In this document: positions 45,849 to 58,340 of the stretch, in pieces
Position numbering within the stretch: position 1 is the stretch's first letter
Layout of the letters: each line of letters opens with the position of its first letter
Source: Camelus bactrianus
Lineage: Eukaryota; Chordata; Mammalia; Artiodactyla; Camelidae
Direction of reading: 5' to 3'
Assembly (NCBI RefSeq): GCF_048773025.1
Contig: NC_133546.1
Coordinates: 92,149,104-92,213,103, forward strand
DNA: 64,000 nt
The notes under the pieces: generated by a model
Seen by the model: only the letters and a program-made list of their open reading frames with translations
Databases searched by the model: none
What the model was told of the DNA's origin: nothing
Translations under genes and position numbers: made by a program

Positions 45849-47747
45849 ATACTGATATAAATAGTTGAATAAATAAATAAATGGAAGAGAATAAATGAAT
45901 CTCCTATCCAGAAATCCAAATAATTTCTGTAGGTACTCCACCCTGTAGAAGGTGGTTCACGTAAGTGTGGGCTGCACGTGGTGACTTCCTCCCAAACAGC
46001 ACATTGTGGAAAGGAGGGGCTGTGGGACAATCATCTTGCAACAGGGAAAATAACAAACACAACCTCAGCCAGATGATTAAGGTTGATGTTTACAGGGATA
46101 AAGTTATGTTGATAGTATGTACCCTTGATAGGATGTGTGGTCTTTACCTGTATGGTCTTCTTGCCCAAATACTATAACACCAGTCTAAGCATGAGAAAAT
46201 ATCAAGAAATCAAGTAAATGTTTAACAGAGCCTTGAGGCTAGCATTTCTATCCCTAAAACCAGTGCTTTTTCTCCATTGCTTAGCTTACAAATGGAAAGG
46301 TGCTTTATGGTGGATGTGAACTCAACCTACAACCACACTTACCCTCAGGCTGCTTTGGACCATGTGACATTCAGAGATTCAAAGACTAAATAACCCACAG
46401 CAGTGGTACCCAACACTGGTCAGGCACAGAGTTTTTACTTGCCTTTAGAACCCCAAGTGTAGAAATGTCTAGCTTCCCTCTGTAAGGTAGGGAGGGCTGT
46501 AACAGTTTTGTCTGAAGAGTAGGAGCAGCGACTGGGGAGTGCTCTTAGCTTACTTCCTATGGCCCAGGCACTCAACTAGTCTTCCTACCTGCCCATTGTG
46601 GGCAAGGTGAAAGAAAGGGCTTAGGAACGTGGGAGCTGTTGTTCCTTAGCATCTTGGTTTGCCTGGACTATTTCAAACTAATTGAAATAGTTTTAAGACT
46701 GTTGATTTCATTTTTGCTCATATCAAAGTGAAATGGAATTTTTGACAGTGGTAGTGATAAAAATGATACACCAAAACAAGTTGTACATTACAGCTCTTCC
46801 TCATGAGCAAAATCAAATACAAATGTATCAGATACATATAGTGCTACCATATTAAAAGAAAACTTATACCAAGGAAACTTAACATACATTGTATTATAAA
46901 ATAAATGTTAATGTTGTAAATAATTCTGTATTTATATAAAACTATAAATATATCCTTTAAAATAATCTCTGGTTAACAAACAGTGTTTCCTGGGAAGAGC
47001 TTTCTTTTGTTCTGAAATTACGAATTTCCTACATTTTTGGTGTTGAAATTTCCTTTCCTTTCTGAAATGATGGAAATGGTAGCTTTTTGTTACTGTTGTT
47101 GTTGGCAAAATGAGCAGTTTGGCAACTCTGTGTTAGCTCTCAACCGCTCTGGGAAGTTTGTCCTGAGATAGTTAAGTCTGGGAACCACTAACCTAAAAAT
47201 GCTCTCATTGTAAAATACAGGAGAATTAAAAAGACAAAAATAAAAATAATTCTATGTAAATTAAGAATTTAGAAAATGTGGTTTCGTAAGTTTCTGTTTC
47301 ACATGATCCATTGTGTAAAATTTCATTCTTCTACCATTTCTCTACTAGGTTGTATTATAGACACGAAGTCTTAAAAGGACTTAAATGGTAGAACTGGAAT
47401 ATAGTATAGCTACATAGTATATCACAATTTTTTAGGATATACATTTTTCACTGATTAATATGTTATAAAGTTTTTACTGTGGTTTTCATTTGTCGTTGGT
47501 GTGTGTGCTTGCTTTAATACCTCTGTTCTTGCTGTCACCCGAGTCCTATGCAATAGTGAAGGTTGCAAAATGTTCTCTATAACAGTTGGAGTGGTTTCTT
47601 ATGTTTATATAAAAAAAAAAAAACTCAGGTGATGAAAAATACAGAAATTTGCTTCTGAGGTTAGTCATTTTCCCCTTTACATTGTATAATATAAGCAATA
47701 TGGCCATTTCACAAATGTTGAAAATATTTCCTTATGAATTTTGCATC
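45849..47747. other. Intergenic, AT-rich, no gene seen
   Basis: No exon or secure repeat recognised beyond possible continuation of the old L1. Confidence 0.4.
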
Positions 47748-47761
47748 CTACTTGGGACATT

Positions 47762-47913
47762 TTTTAAAGTATAGTTGATTTTACAATATTGTGTTAGGTT
47801 CAGGTGTACAACAAAGTGATTTGGTTACACATATATATGTACATGACTATATTCTTTTTTTCAATTCTTTTCCATTATAGTTTATTACAAGATATTAAAT
47901 ATAATTTCCTGTT
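47762..47913 (-). mobile_element. Very short L1 3' insertion with perfect target-site duplication
   Basis: About 150 bases of L1 3' UTR, antisense (AGTATAGTTGATTTTACAAT, GTTAGGTTCAGGTGTACAAC, AAGATATTAAATATAATTTC). It is bounded by the exact 14-base repeat CTACTTGGGACATT at 47748-47761 and 47914-47927. It is an extremely 5'-truncated insertion. Confidence 0.9.
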
Positions 47914-47927
47914 CTACTTGGGACATT

Positions 47928-49869
47928 CTGAGTATGGGTGTACTTTTGCTCTGCTCAGCTGCTTAAAGACCTTGTAAGGATGTAAAAACAGGGCACTGAT
48001 TGGATTTTCCCTTCATTTCAGTCCATGCCCCAGTTCAAATGAATCTCATTTTGCCTCATTAGAAAGCAGATTCCTTTCCTCCATTCTATCCCATCTCCAT
48101 TTCAATGAGCTATACAGGGAAATGCAATTTCCATGACACCTATGGTTTCAGAATGAGACCGTTTGCAGAGGCTGAGTGTTTCACCCACAGCAGGTAGTTT
48201 TACATTAACCTGTGTTAATAGCAAAATTGGAAAAGGTAACTTGTGAGCAGTTCCCTGCTGAAGCTGGAGACTGAAATGTGCAGCACTGTGCCCTCTATTT
48301 TTTTAAAAATTCATTCCCCTTTGGATTACTTTGGTGTTCCAAAATTTACCTGGACTATAGTTTTTATTGTTAGTATTTAGAAACAATTTAATAGTGACTA
48401 CTTAGATATAATATGTTGCAGTTATCACAACTTAAGTATAATTGGATTTTTGTTAGAAATAAGTAGATAAAAAATGGAAGGTCTTAATTTGGGTAGATCC
48501 TTATATTTAAGTAAACAGAGAGTAAATTCTTTATTGGTGTCAACCACTTTCAAATACTGAAATATCTGAGGGAACTTTCTTTGTAGAAAAAAAGTGATCT
48601 AGGACATATGGAAATATTGGTGAGGCTGAGCACAGTAAATGAAGGAGCCAAAGATCTCAATGATGATGAATACATGAAAATATAACGTTGAGAACATTTG
48701 GAGACGATCCAGTTGGGAGATGGAAAATAAATTCATAGAAAATCACTGTAAGACACAAAAATTCACAAACATTTTAATCTAACACCTATATATGTGTATT
48801 AAGTTCTTGCTAAAGAGTAGAAGAGGTTAATATTTTTATCAAGAAAGAACCCTTAGCAGATTCACAAGTAATAATTTCATTTATTCTTCCATTGTGAAGG
48901 ATACACATTTTTTGGCTTAAGGAAGATCTCCTGCCTTACACAGTTTCACTGTGGAAAAAATAATATTGACCAAGCCTCTGATCCTGCCTGACATGAAATT
49001 GATACAAATGTAAAATCATGGAATTTTTCAGCTGGAAAGTACCTTTGGATGACATTTAAAGGCATTAAATAACTTGTGACCTTCTCCACAGTTATCATTT
49101 ACAAGAAGTAACAATAAATGTCCTAAAGATAGAAAGTTTAAATAATTATAACGGACAATAGCAATATGGGGTCCTAGTTAATAAACTTGTGAGTTCTCTT
49201 TTCTAATACTGGGTGAAGCCCTTAAGGAATTCTAAACTTTTTGAAGGGAGCAACACTTTGGAGACAACAGTCTGGCTGCAGTGTTATGCCTAGAGGAGGA
49301 AACCTAGAAAGGAGACTTGACAACACGAAATCCCAGAGCCACTTAGTGATACAGCCAAGTTCAACAGGAGGAAAGACCATAGACTTCCTGACAGTAGAGA
49401 GTGAGGGCCCCTATACAGGGAAGCAGCCTTGTGCCATAGCACAGGATAGTCTCTGAGGAGGGTGGGACACACTGAAGACCTCGAATAAACCAAGAGATGA
49501 GGAACCCAGCCCAGACTCAACCATCCTTTGAAAGGCTCTTTGTTTGTTGACCATCTTCTTGGTGAGAAAGACTGTTAACTTATATCGGAAACTGCTGGAG
49601 TACAATTTATAATTGCAGTATATAAAGGAACTTAAATAGCTGCTTGGAAACCTGGAGACTGTATACTAAAGTGTCCAGGACCTCCAGCCCTGGACGCTAG
49701 CTGTCTGAGTTTGTTTGTAAGGTGAGAGAGAGACAGGGCAGGGAATCACCATGCTAGTCTTTGTATGTCATGCCGAAGATACTTGGTTTTAATCATAACA
49801 GCACTGAGACATCAAACCAAGGGTTTGAAATGGAGAAGGGTGTGTTTGAATTTGTACTTGAAAAACCTG
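47928..49869. other. Intergenic, AT-rich, no gene seen
   Basis: No exon or secure repeat. Short frames at 49240-49600 have no recognisable product. Confidence 0.4.
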
Positions 49870-49874
49870 TGTGA

Positions 49875-50060
49875 CTCCTACCACTGTCCATCACTAGTTG
49901 TGTGAACCAGGGAGAGTTATTGATCCTGTCTGTGCCTTGGACTCTCCATCTGTGAACCGGCACTCACCTTTGACTGTCGATATGAGGAGTCAACGCGATC
50001 ATGCTTTAAAGTGCCCAAAGCAATGCCTGGGACACGGCAGACACTCAGTGGATGAAAATG
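49875..50060 (+). repeat. MIR SINE
   Basis: CACTAGTTGTGTGAACCAGG, CTGTGCCTTGGACTCTCCAT, GTGAACCGGCACTC, and an end CCAAAGCAATGCCTGGGACA, in MIR order. Confidence 0.7.
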
Positions 50061-50499
50061 GCATTCAGCTGTGCATTCTCCACATTAGGACCAAGCGGTC
50101 ATCATAAGTGGGAAAAAGAAAAAGACTCAAGGCGAACTGAAAGGTTGATGATAGAGAAAAAGAGGAAGTGAAGAGTGTTCTCTGGACCTGTTTTGAGTTA
50201 GTGATAAGTGGGAGACACAGAGGAGGAGACACTCTGGGCTTTGAAATTAGACTCCAGAGAACGCACACCTTTCATACACAGCCCTTTGAAATACTGTGTC
50301 ATCCTGTTCTTTTAGGTGCTGATAAATTTTCAGCAGCTCTACTTTGAGTTGGGCTGTTTTCTTGGAATGTCTAGTGCCCAGTTTATTCTCTGAACTACAA
50401 GAATGGTGATCATAGAAAACTCACATGGAGGAAAGACTCTCAGTTTGGCATATGAAGCTCGTTGAAAGCTGGGCCCAACCTAAATGGAATTCCTACAGC

Positions 50500-51200
50500 C
50501 CCTCAACCTGAAGGATGCTTGACATACTTCCTTCAGTGGTTCAACATCAAGTCCAGGCTCCCTAATGTGGCCACCTGGACCCTTCCAATTCAGCCTCCAC
50601 CTGTGTCTTCGAGGTCATTCCACATGCTCTCACAGCAATAGTGAATGACCTGTAGGTTCTGTTCTTTCTCCCTACACTCCAAGTGCACCTTCTAACCTGT
50701 GCTTTTGCTCAGAAGGGTCCTGCCAATGCTGCTTGACCATTATGGCCCATGTGACCTACTTTCCTCCACCAGGAAGCCTTCTCTGATGCTGCTGACTAGG
50801 AAAAGTAGCCCCTCTTCATATCCTGCCCTCACAAATCACATTTCTGTTTCCTCCAGTTGCCTCTACACTCCTTGTATCAATTGTATTCACTGCCTGACTT
50901 ACAGAGAACTATCATTACAACAAGTGAGCCCTTTGCTCCGTGCCTAATGGCTCACTCTCTGTCCCTGTGCTTATCTCTGTTGCTAGGATAAGTTCCTTTC
51001 ATTTTCAGAATTACTGCAACTCTTGATCCATGTATTATGTGCCTCTTCGTATTGCTACTTATTTCACTATCTCTAAATTGGGCCTTTCCGTAATCCAACT
51101 ATTTGAGAGAAAGACAGTAGCTTATACATCTCTTTATCCCAATAACTTTAATTTAATATCCAACCCATGTGGTGCTTGCTAAATAATGGTCAGTGATGAA
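50500..51200 (+). repeat. L2 (LINE2) 3' portion
   Basis: L2-style text: CATTCCACATGCTCTCACAG, TGCTTTTGCTCAGAAGGGTC, CCAGGAAGCCTTCTCTGATG, and TTACTGCAACTC-type endings. Old and non-coding. Confidence 0.5.
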
Positions 51201-51744
51201 GACACTGATTTGTGTCTTCACTCTGATATCTGTCCTCCAGGCACCTAATTCCACTCAACCTTAAAGTTTTCCTCTTCCATGGATTCCTGTGGTGTTTACT
51301 GCTTTTGTTTTTCTTTAGAATATGTAATCATTCACTGTTGTTTACTTTTATTTAGTTACTTTGTATCTTGTACATCTGTATCTCATGCAAGTGGGTGTTT
51401 TTTTTTTAACCAAAATTGGGTCTATGCCTCATATTCTTGTTGTAATGCTTTCCTCCCCTAATATGTAAACTCTTCCTTGTTAGCTTCATTAAATTGAGAT
51501 AAGCAGGAATGAAATGAATTTTTAAATGTAGATGAATGCCTTGTGTATATGATGTGTGGGTTTGGTTGATTTGGGAGTGATAATGTACAACTAAAAGGGC
51601 TTCCTGTAAAACTGTATCTAAGGGTTAGTTGCTTAACTAATTGTTGTATTCATTAATGAAAATGCTGAGAACACTTCAGAAAAGTAGGACAAAGTAGGTC
51701 AAAGGTAAGAATCATAAAACCACTTATCTGACCAGAGAAAGCAG
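51201..51744. other. Intergenic, no gene seen
   Basis: T-rich unclassified sequence; nothing supportable. Confidence 0.4.
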
Positions 51745-51965
51745 TGACACGTAGAGTGAGTAGAGTGTGGGCTGTGGCATCGAACAGTCTGGGTTCCACT
51801 CCTTGCTCCCCCCATTCACTGTGGGACTCAGGCCAGTAATGCAGTTATTCCAAACCTTGGTTCCATCCCTGTACCTACCACACAGGATTATGGTAACAAT
51901 TAAATGAGCTAATGCATACAGAACACTTAATTCAAGGCCTGGGGTAAACTGGCTATTGATAATGA
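51745..51965 (+). repeat. MIR SINE
   Basis: GTGTGGGCTGTGGCATCGAA, GTCTGGGTTCCACTCCTTGC, CACTGTGGGACTCAGGCC, AGGATTATGGTAACAATTAA and ATGAGCTAATGCATACAGAA match MIR in order over nearly the full length. Confidence 0.85.
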
Positions 51966-53194
51966 AAATAAGGATGCAAGAGATTGAAGGGTAGAATTAC
52001 TGATGGTCAGTAATTAAGGAGGCAGGAAGCTTTCCATGGGGGCTGAGAAAGGGTATGAATGAAACTGGAGGCTATAGGGAAAAAGATGAATGAAATAGTG
52101 AAGAGCTGCCCACTGAAGGAGCAGTGACTAATGGGAGAAAAATTAAGGGAAGGAATTTCAAGATGTGGAAAAGTTCAAGGTGGGGCTTATTAGAAAGGAG
52201 TATAAAAAGAAAGGGAAGGAGCACTGAACAGGGGTGGGAGAAACTACCTAAACTCCCCAGTGCCACATTGCTGCTCATTCAGAAAATACTGAGGGTGCTC
52301 TGCCCTTTGTCAGCAGCATGAAAACCAGCTGATCCACTGGGAGGTAATCCAACACCACCAGTGAGTCACGTTGCTATGGAGATGGTGGTCAGGGAGGCAC
52401 AGAGACAGAAGAGATCTCAAGGGTTATCTGATGAATCATCTGGCTCTGCTCTCTTACCTTCAAATCTATGTTCAGTGTCTATATAAATAAATGTCTAGTC
52501 CAACGATTTACTTATCAATGCCCAACAAAATACCATGTGGACAACACCTCAAATTCTTCACATTCACAACGAAGCCCATTATCTCTCCCAAATTCTTTGG
52601 CAACACCTCCTTCTCTGTCTTGGTTAATGGTACCGATTCTCCTAAATTCTAGGTTAGAAAAGTTACCTCCATCTCTGTCTCTCCTTTTCTTGCATCTTTT
52701 GGCATCCAGTCAGTTGTCCCTGCAGTAACTCTTGTAGTCATCTTCTTTTCCTCTCCCCCTGCAACTGCTTTAGTCTAGGACTTTGTTTGCCTGGAATTTC
52801 AGAACGGAAGAGATTTCATTTACCAGAGGTTCAGAGTGGTTAAGTGACTTGCCCAAAGTCATACAGGGAGCTAGTGGGCCAGTCAAACCAGTAAGACGAG
52901 CCTATGGGTTAATCAGTTTTTCTTCCAATTTCTGATGTTTGAGGTGCCTAAAGATATCTGCACAGCAAAATTGACTTGGTAGACCTCAGAGTCTCCAGGG
53001 GCAAGCTCATGACTTTAACTTGTACCTCTCAGCAAATGACTGCCAAATCTATCCTCCAGCCTAATTTTTTCCCTAAACCTAGTTTCACATTTCCTGTAGC
53101 CTATTGAACATCTTCAATCAAATGCCCACTTATGCTTAAAAATTACTATGTCTAAATGGAAATGCCTCACTTTCCTTCTATCCACCCGGGAAGG
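51966..53194. other. Intergenic, with L2-like and MIR pieces
   Basis: C/T-rich L2-like text at about 52540-52790. Antisense MIR at about 52800-52905 (CAGAGTGGTTAAGTGACTTG, CCCAAAGTCATACAGGGAGC). No gene. Confidence 0.45.
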
Positions 53195-53380
53195 CAGAGT
53201 GTAGTGATAAATTGAGAACTGGGATCTATTAGCAATCCCACTCCTGGTCATATATCCAGAGGGAACTCTAATTTGAAATGATACATGTACCCCAATGATC
53301 ATAGCAGCACTATTTACAATAGCCAAGACATGGAAACAACCTAAATGTCCATTGACAGATGACTGGATAAAAAAGTTATG

Positions 53381-53420
<40 letters not shown>

Positions 53421-54110
53421 TGGAATGCTACTCAGCCATTAAACAGAATAAAATAATGCCATTTGTAGCAACATGGCTGGACCTGGAGATTGTCATTCTA
53501 AGTGAAGTAAGCCAGAGAGAAAAATACTGTATGATACCACTTATATGTGGAATCTAAAATAAAATGAACTTATTTACAAAACAGAAACAAACTCACAGAC
53601 ATAGAAAACAAACTTATGGTTACCCAGGGGGGAAGGTGGTGGGAAGGGATAAATTAGGAGTTTGAGATTTCCAGATACTAATTACTATATATAAAATAGA
53701 TAAATAACAAATTTCTACTGGATAGCACAGAGAACTTTATTCAATATCTTGTAGTAATCTATAATGAAAAAAGAATATGAAAGGGAATACATTTATGTAT
53801 ATGTATGACAGAAACATTACAGTGTATACCAGGAATTGATATAACATTGTAAACCAACTATACTTCAATTAAAAAATAGGACAAAGTTTAAAAAAAAAAA
53901 ACAAACTCCCTCTATGTAGGAAAAAAAAAAGAATTGGGATCTAGATTTTAATCTCATATCTATCATTTACTAAGAGAATCCCTTGCAGCCTCAGTTCCTT
54001 TGGTTATAAAATTGAAATAGCAATAGTACTGACTTAACAGAGCTATGGGGAGAAGTGAGACACGTAAAAATTATGTTACCCACTTTAGCATAGTGTCCAT
54101 CATGCAGTAA
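53195..54110 (+). repeat. MIR SINE split by a younger L1
   Basis: The left piece (53195-53228) has GGCAGAGTGTAGTGATAAAT and GAACTGGGATCTA. The right piece (53931-54110) resumes GAATTGGGATCTAGATTTTA, then GCAGCCTCAGTTCCTTTGGT, TAACAGAGCTATGGGGAG. The two are separated by the L1 at 53229-53930. Confidence 0.75.
53229..53930 (+). mobile_element. 5'-truncated L1 in a MIR, with internal (AC)18 and double poly(A)
   Basis: The ORF2 C-terminus is readable (CTATTTACAATAGCCAAGAC, GGAATGCTACTCAGCCATTA, GACCTGGAGATTGTCATTCT), then the 3' UTR (CTATATATAAAATAGATAAA, CTTTATTCAATATCTTGTAG). The duplication GAACTGGGATCTA / GAATTGGGATCTA (one mismatch) lies at 53216-53228 and 53931-53943. An (AC)18 run at 53383-53418 has expanded inside ORF2. 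After the first A-run come about 20 unrelated bases and a second A-run, as in a short 3' transduction. It is the only L1 3' end in sense orientation here. Confidence 0.88.
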
Positions 54111-57100
54111 TTTTTTCAACAACATTACTAAACCTCTCATTTGGAAAGCTCAACATTATCGTCAAGTCTTTCTTGCTCCCCAGATCCAATCATTGGCTGG
54201 GTCCAATGATGCTACTACCCCTGCAGTATCACTTACATTTAGCTACTTCTCTCTAGTCTTACTGCCAGAGAAGCAAGAACCTTGGCTGATAATTTATGGA
54301 TCTGCAACTAATCATACCTTGACTGCCACAAAAATAGCCTTCTTCTTCATCCAGTTTTCCCCTTCATTCCTCTAGGTTTCTCTAGAAGGACTTGGGTTGC
54401 TGAGGTGGAAGTCACATGGAATGTATGTCATTTGAATAGCTCACCAAGTAGCATGGTCATGTCTCTGCACATGATTAAATGAGTCAGGTCAACTTGCTGC
54501 AAGTTTTCTCTCGTAGCACTCACATCCACATTTAATTTGTTGCCTTATAAAACACAATTTCCTGCTTTCAGCCCAAACTAAATAAAATGGAACATTGCCA
54601 GTGAAAAGCTACTTAGCCCAACTTGCTTTGCTTTGCCCAAACGCATATTCTATGTCAATTGTTTCATTACAGTTTGTCTGTTTACAGGGAAGCTGCCAGT
54701 GTCTAAGATATAAGGCATTCAGAAAATTGATCAGACAATGGATTCACAGTACCTAGAATCCCTGTGACTCAGTTTTCCACAAATGTGCTATTAGGGGAAA
54801 TGTTCACAGATCAGCAACTGTGCACTTTTGCTGGCAGCACAGACATTGCTGATGTGCACAATTCCAAATTGCAAGCAGTTTCCCCAGTGGAAACAATGAG
54901 AACAGAATCACTGCATTAAACAGTTGGCAGGGAATTTTAGAGATAACTTAATCTACCCCTTTGTTTTGGACACAATCCTGCTTTCAACTATTTTGAACAG
55001 ATAAAAATCCATGCTATTTTAATGGGTCTTCTTCAGTAACTGTCTTCAAATATCCTTGCCCTCCAAGTTAGGGAGTAATTCCTTTGTCTGGAATAGACAG
55101 TGTGGTTGCCTAGCCAAGATCCTTTGCCTGCTTTCTCCTGTCTGATAAAAAGCCAAGTTGAAGGGGTGCCCATCCTTTCCCTGTGTGTCTCAGTATTAAA
55201 CTCTGATCAGTCTGAGCTTGTCTGTGATTGGTTTGGAAGGGGCGGGTGACCCAGTTCTGCGCAATAAAACGTAATGAGAGGCCAGTGAGAGCAAGCCTTT
55301 GGGAGAGGTTTCCTTGCTCCTAAAAGAGCACTTCACAAGGAAAACAGTCCTTATTTTTGGCTGGGCATGATACTCAGAGCTGTGGGAGCTCCCTTGCATC
55401 CATGGAGGGAGCCAGGCAAGGGCAAGGCCAAATAGTGATAATGACAGAGCAGAGATATGGAAAGACTCTGGGCTGCTGAGAATATCATTAAGCTGCTAAA
55501 TCAACCAACCTGGCACCGACCTACTCTAGGATTTTTTGTTATATGAGATAGTAAATTTTTCTTATTGTCTATACATTGGTGATTATAAATTGATGGCTTT
55601 GTTGTCCAGAACTTTGTGGGAGATGGACATTCAAATCTCCTACCCAGATAAAAGTCATCCCAGAGAATGGAACACTATTTCATATGCAAGCATTTAGAGA
55701 AATGAATGGTAAACAGTAGAATCTACTCTGACCAAGTGTGCTAAGCTAAAATTATTTCTTTTTTGATAAAACTAGTGGATAGTAAATTACATATCAGAGA
55801 AAGTCACGGAAATATTTGATTTCAGCAAATGTCAGATAAAACTGCTTATAGTGTCTTGGTCCACAAAATGGGAAAATATTGGGGAAAGATGCAGATGTTG
55901 AATAAAGACAGAATGCTAGAGGAAAACAAGGCTGGTCGATTGGCAGGTCATGGCATTTTAACAGTACTGTGACAAATAGCAAATAGATGATGGTATAGGC
56001 AAGCAATCAGCATGGGGAGGGCTGACAAGTGTTTAATACAAACAGTGGGACATACTAAAAGATGGAAAGTGTGCTGGGAATAGGGTGCAAATGATCATTA
56101 GAAACCTAGGGAGGCAAGAGTTGGCACCACAGGAAAATTGACAGGTTGCAGGTTTCCAGTTCTTGTGCTGGATTTCAGGTGGAAAAAATTCTTGTGTGGA
56201 GACGTAGGGGAAGTAAATGAAAAGAACTCAAGTTTAACTATTTTTAAAAAATGGAAATGTGCTAATCATAGGATAATAGGGATTAAAAAGCAACTCATCA
56301 AAACAGTAACTTAAGAATAGGCCACATGGTAGAAGCCTAGTTGTTACACTTTGGATGAAAGCCAATACTATACTAAGAGGAAACATGATCCAACTTTGAG
56401 CTCTAGAGTTTTAGTTTAGAGACCTTCAAATTCCAAGGATTGTTCCTAGACACTAAAGGAGGCCAAGCCCATAGCTGGAATTCTCTATGGCTGAGGCTAT
56501 AGAAAGAGTAGATATACAAAGGGAGGGAATCAGGAAGGGCCTTACCCGAACACTGTTGATTAGTTAATGGATCCATATCAGCTTTGTGGAAACTCTTAAT
56601 TATTTGTCTGAGAACTTTGTCCATGGCCCTGGCCTATTCAAATATTTTTATTATGAACCTGAATGAAAACAAAGAAGATATGAAAATCATATTTGTGTAC
56701 AATACAAAGTTGGAAAAAACTGCTAATATGTTGAACTCAATAATCAAAAAGTCGAGTGTAGTTGAACCTGCATCTGGCTAGTAGCTGTTAATGTGGCTCT
56801 TATCAATTTTACAATAAAATATGAAGATAAAAAATTCTTGAAAACTCACAATGCAATATATTGGGACCATGTCCAAGGACTGGCTCATTGTGAGAAACTT
56901 GGAGGAATTTCCATGAAGTACAAGACTCAGAGAAAATAACTGAAGGGGATAAGTGGTAGATCCCACGTGCTCATGTGGGGAAACATCCTGCTGGAAAGTA
57001 AGGTTAGTCTCTCCTCTGCTTCTGTCTTGGAATCAGAAGCCTAAGTCAGTTCCATCCAGAAACATAGTCCATTGCAGGTTTTTGCTCCCTGTGTGTGTGT

Positions 57101-57229
57101 GTACGTGTGTGCGTGTTAGAGTATAACTTTTAACCTGTCCCTATGGTGAGTCAGTTTTCTCCACACCATCTACCAAACAATTTATCTTTTCTCTACTAAT
57201 TTCTGATGCCACCTCTTTCATGAATGAAG
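54111..57229. other. Intergenic, AT-rich, no gene seen
   Basis: No exon or secure repeat recognised. A short TG-rich run lies at 57088-57114. Confidence 0.4.
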
Positions 57230-58340
57230 ATCTTGGGGTCTCTTTCTGGACTCTATGTTCTATTGTCCTATTGTTCTACTGTCTGTTCCTATTGCCACTA
57301 CCAAATTGTGTTTTTTAATTACCTTAGTTTTGTAATATGTTTTAATATATGGTAGGGGAATATCCTTTCCCCCCACTTGGCTCTTTTTTTCTGGAAAAAA
57401 AGGAACTTTAATTTTTTTCATATAAATTAAGCAAACACCCCCAAACCCCCAAATTTTACTGAAATTTTGCTGTGAATGATATTAAAATTGTAGAATAGTT
57501 TGAAGAGAATTAGAATCATTATCATGGTTAGATTTCTCCACGTGAGCATGTCTTACATTTCCACTTATTCTTAACTGCTTCAGTGCTATGATATCAAAGT
57601 GTGGTCCATGGACCAGCTGCATGAGCCTCACCTGGGAGGTTTTGAAATGCCAACTCTTAGACACCCCCCCCCAAAAAAAAACTACTGGATCAGAATCTGC
57701 TAGTTAAACAAGATCCCCAGGTGATTTGTATGTAATTAAAGTTAGAAAAATACTAGGTTAGTAAAATTTTAAAGATTTCTCCGAGAGATTTTGTGCATAC
57801 CTGTTAGGTTGATTCCTAGGTTAATACATCGACAGTTCTAGTTTTTCTGTTGAATCTCTTCTGAGTTTTCTGCAAATATTTATATCATCTGAAAATAACC
57901 ATAGCTGAGCCTCTTGGCTCTCTTTTCCTTCCCATCTTTATACTTATTTCCTTCTCTTGATTTATTTTAGTGGCCAAAGCTTCCAATATCACGTGGAAAT
58001 TAAGGGTGAGAAAAGGCACCTGAGTTTTATTCTCAACCTTAAAAGAAATACTTCTAATATTTCTTCAGTAAATATTAAATTTGCTGCTGAGTTTTAGAAA
58101 ATGCCCTTATCAAGTTATGGGACTTCTTCTCTACTCTTTGTTTTCTAAACATCTTTTTCAAAAGTTCAGAATAGATTTAAACTTTATTTTTGGCAGATAT
58201 AGGAGAAAATCATGTGATTTTTGTCCTTTGGTCCATTAATATGAATTACACTGCCATAATTTCTGTCTTTGAACCATCCTTACATTCCTGGGATAAATCA
58301 TATACTGTTATAATTTACCCTCAACACTCTCTTGTATTAG
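57230..58340 (-). mobile_element. Old L1 ORF2 fragment, antisense, carrying a MER20-like insertion
   Basis: Antisense L1 ORF2 text: CTATTGCCACTACCAAATTG, TTACCTTAGTTTTGTAATAT, TTAGGTTGATTCCTAGGT, TTGTCCTTTGGTCCATTAAT and TTACATTCCTGGGATAAATC. Interrupted at 57595-57755. Old and non-coding. Confidence 0.7.
57595..57755 (-). mobile_element. MER20-like hAT-Charlie DNA transposon inside an L1
   Basis: ATCAAAGTGTGGTCCATGGA, CACCTGGGAGGTTTTGAAAT, ACTGGATCAGAATCTGCTAG and CCCCAGGTGATTTGTATGTA follow the MER20 order in the opposite orientation to the copy at 38 kb. A C-run and A-run sit in the middle (about 57664-57680). Ends are blurred. Confidence 0.65.
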
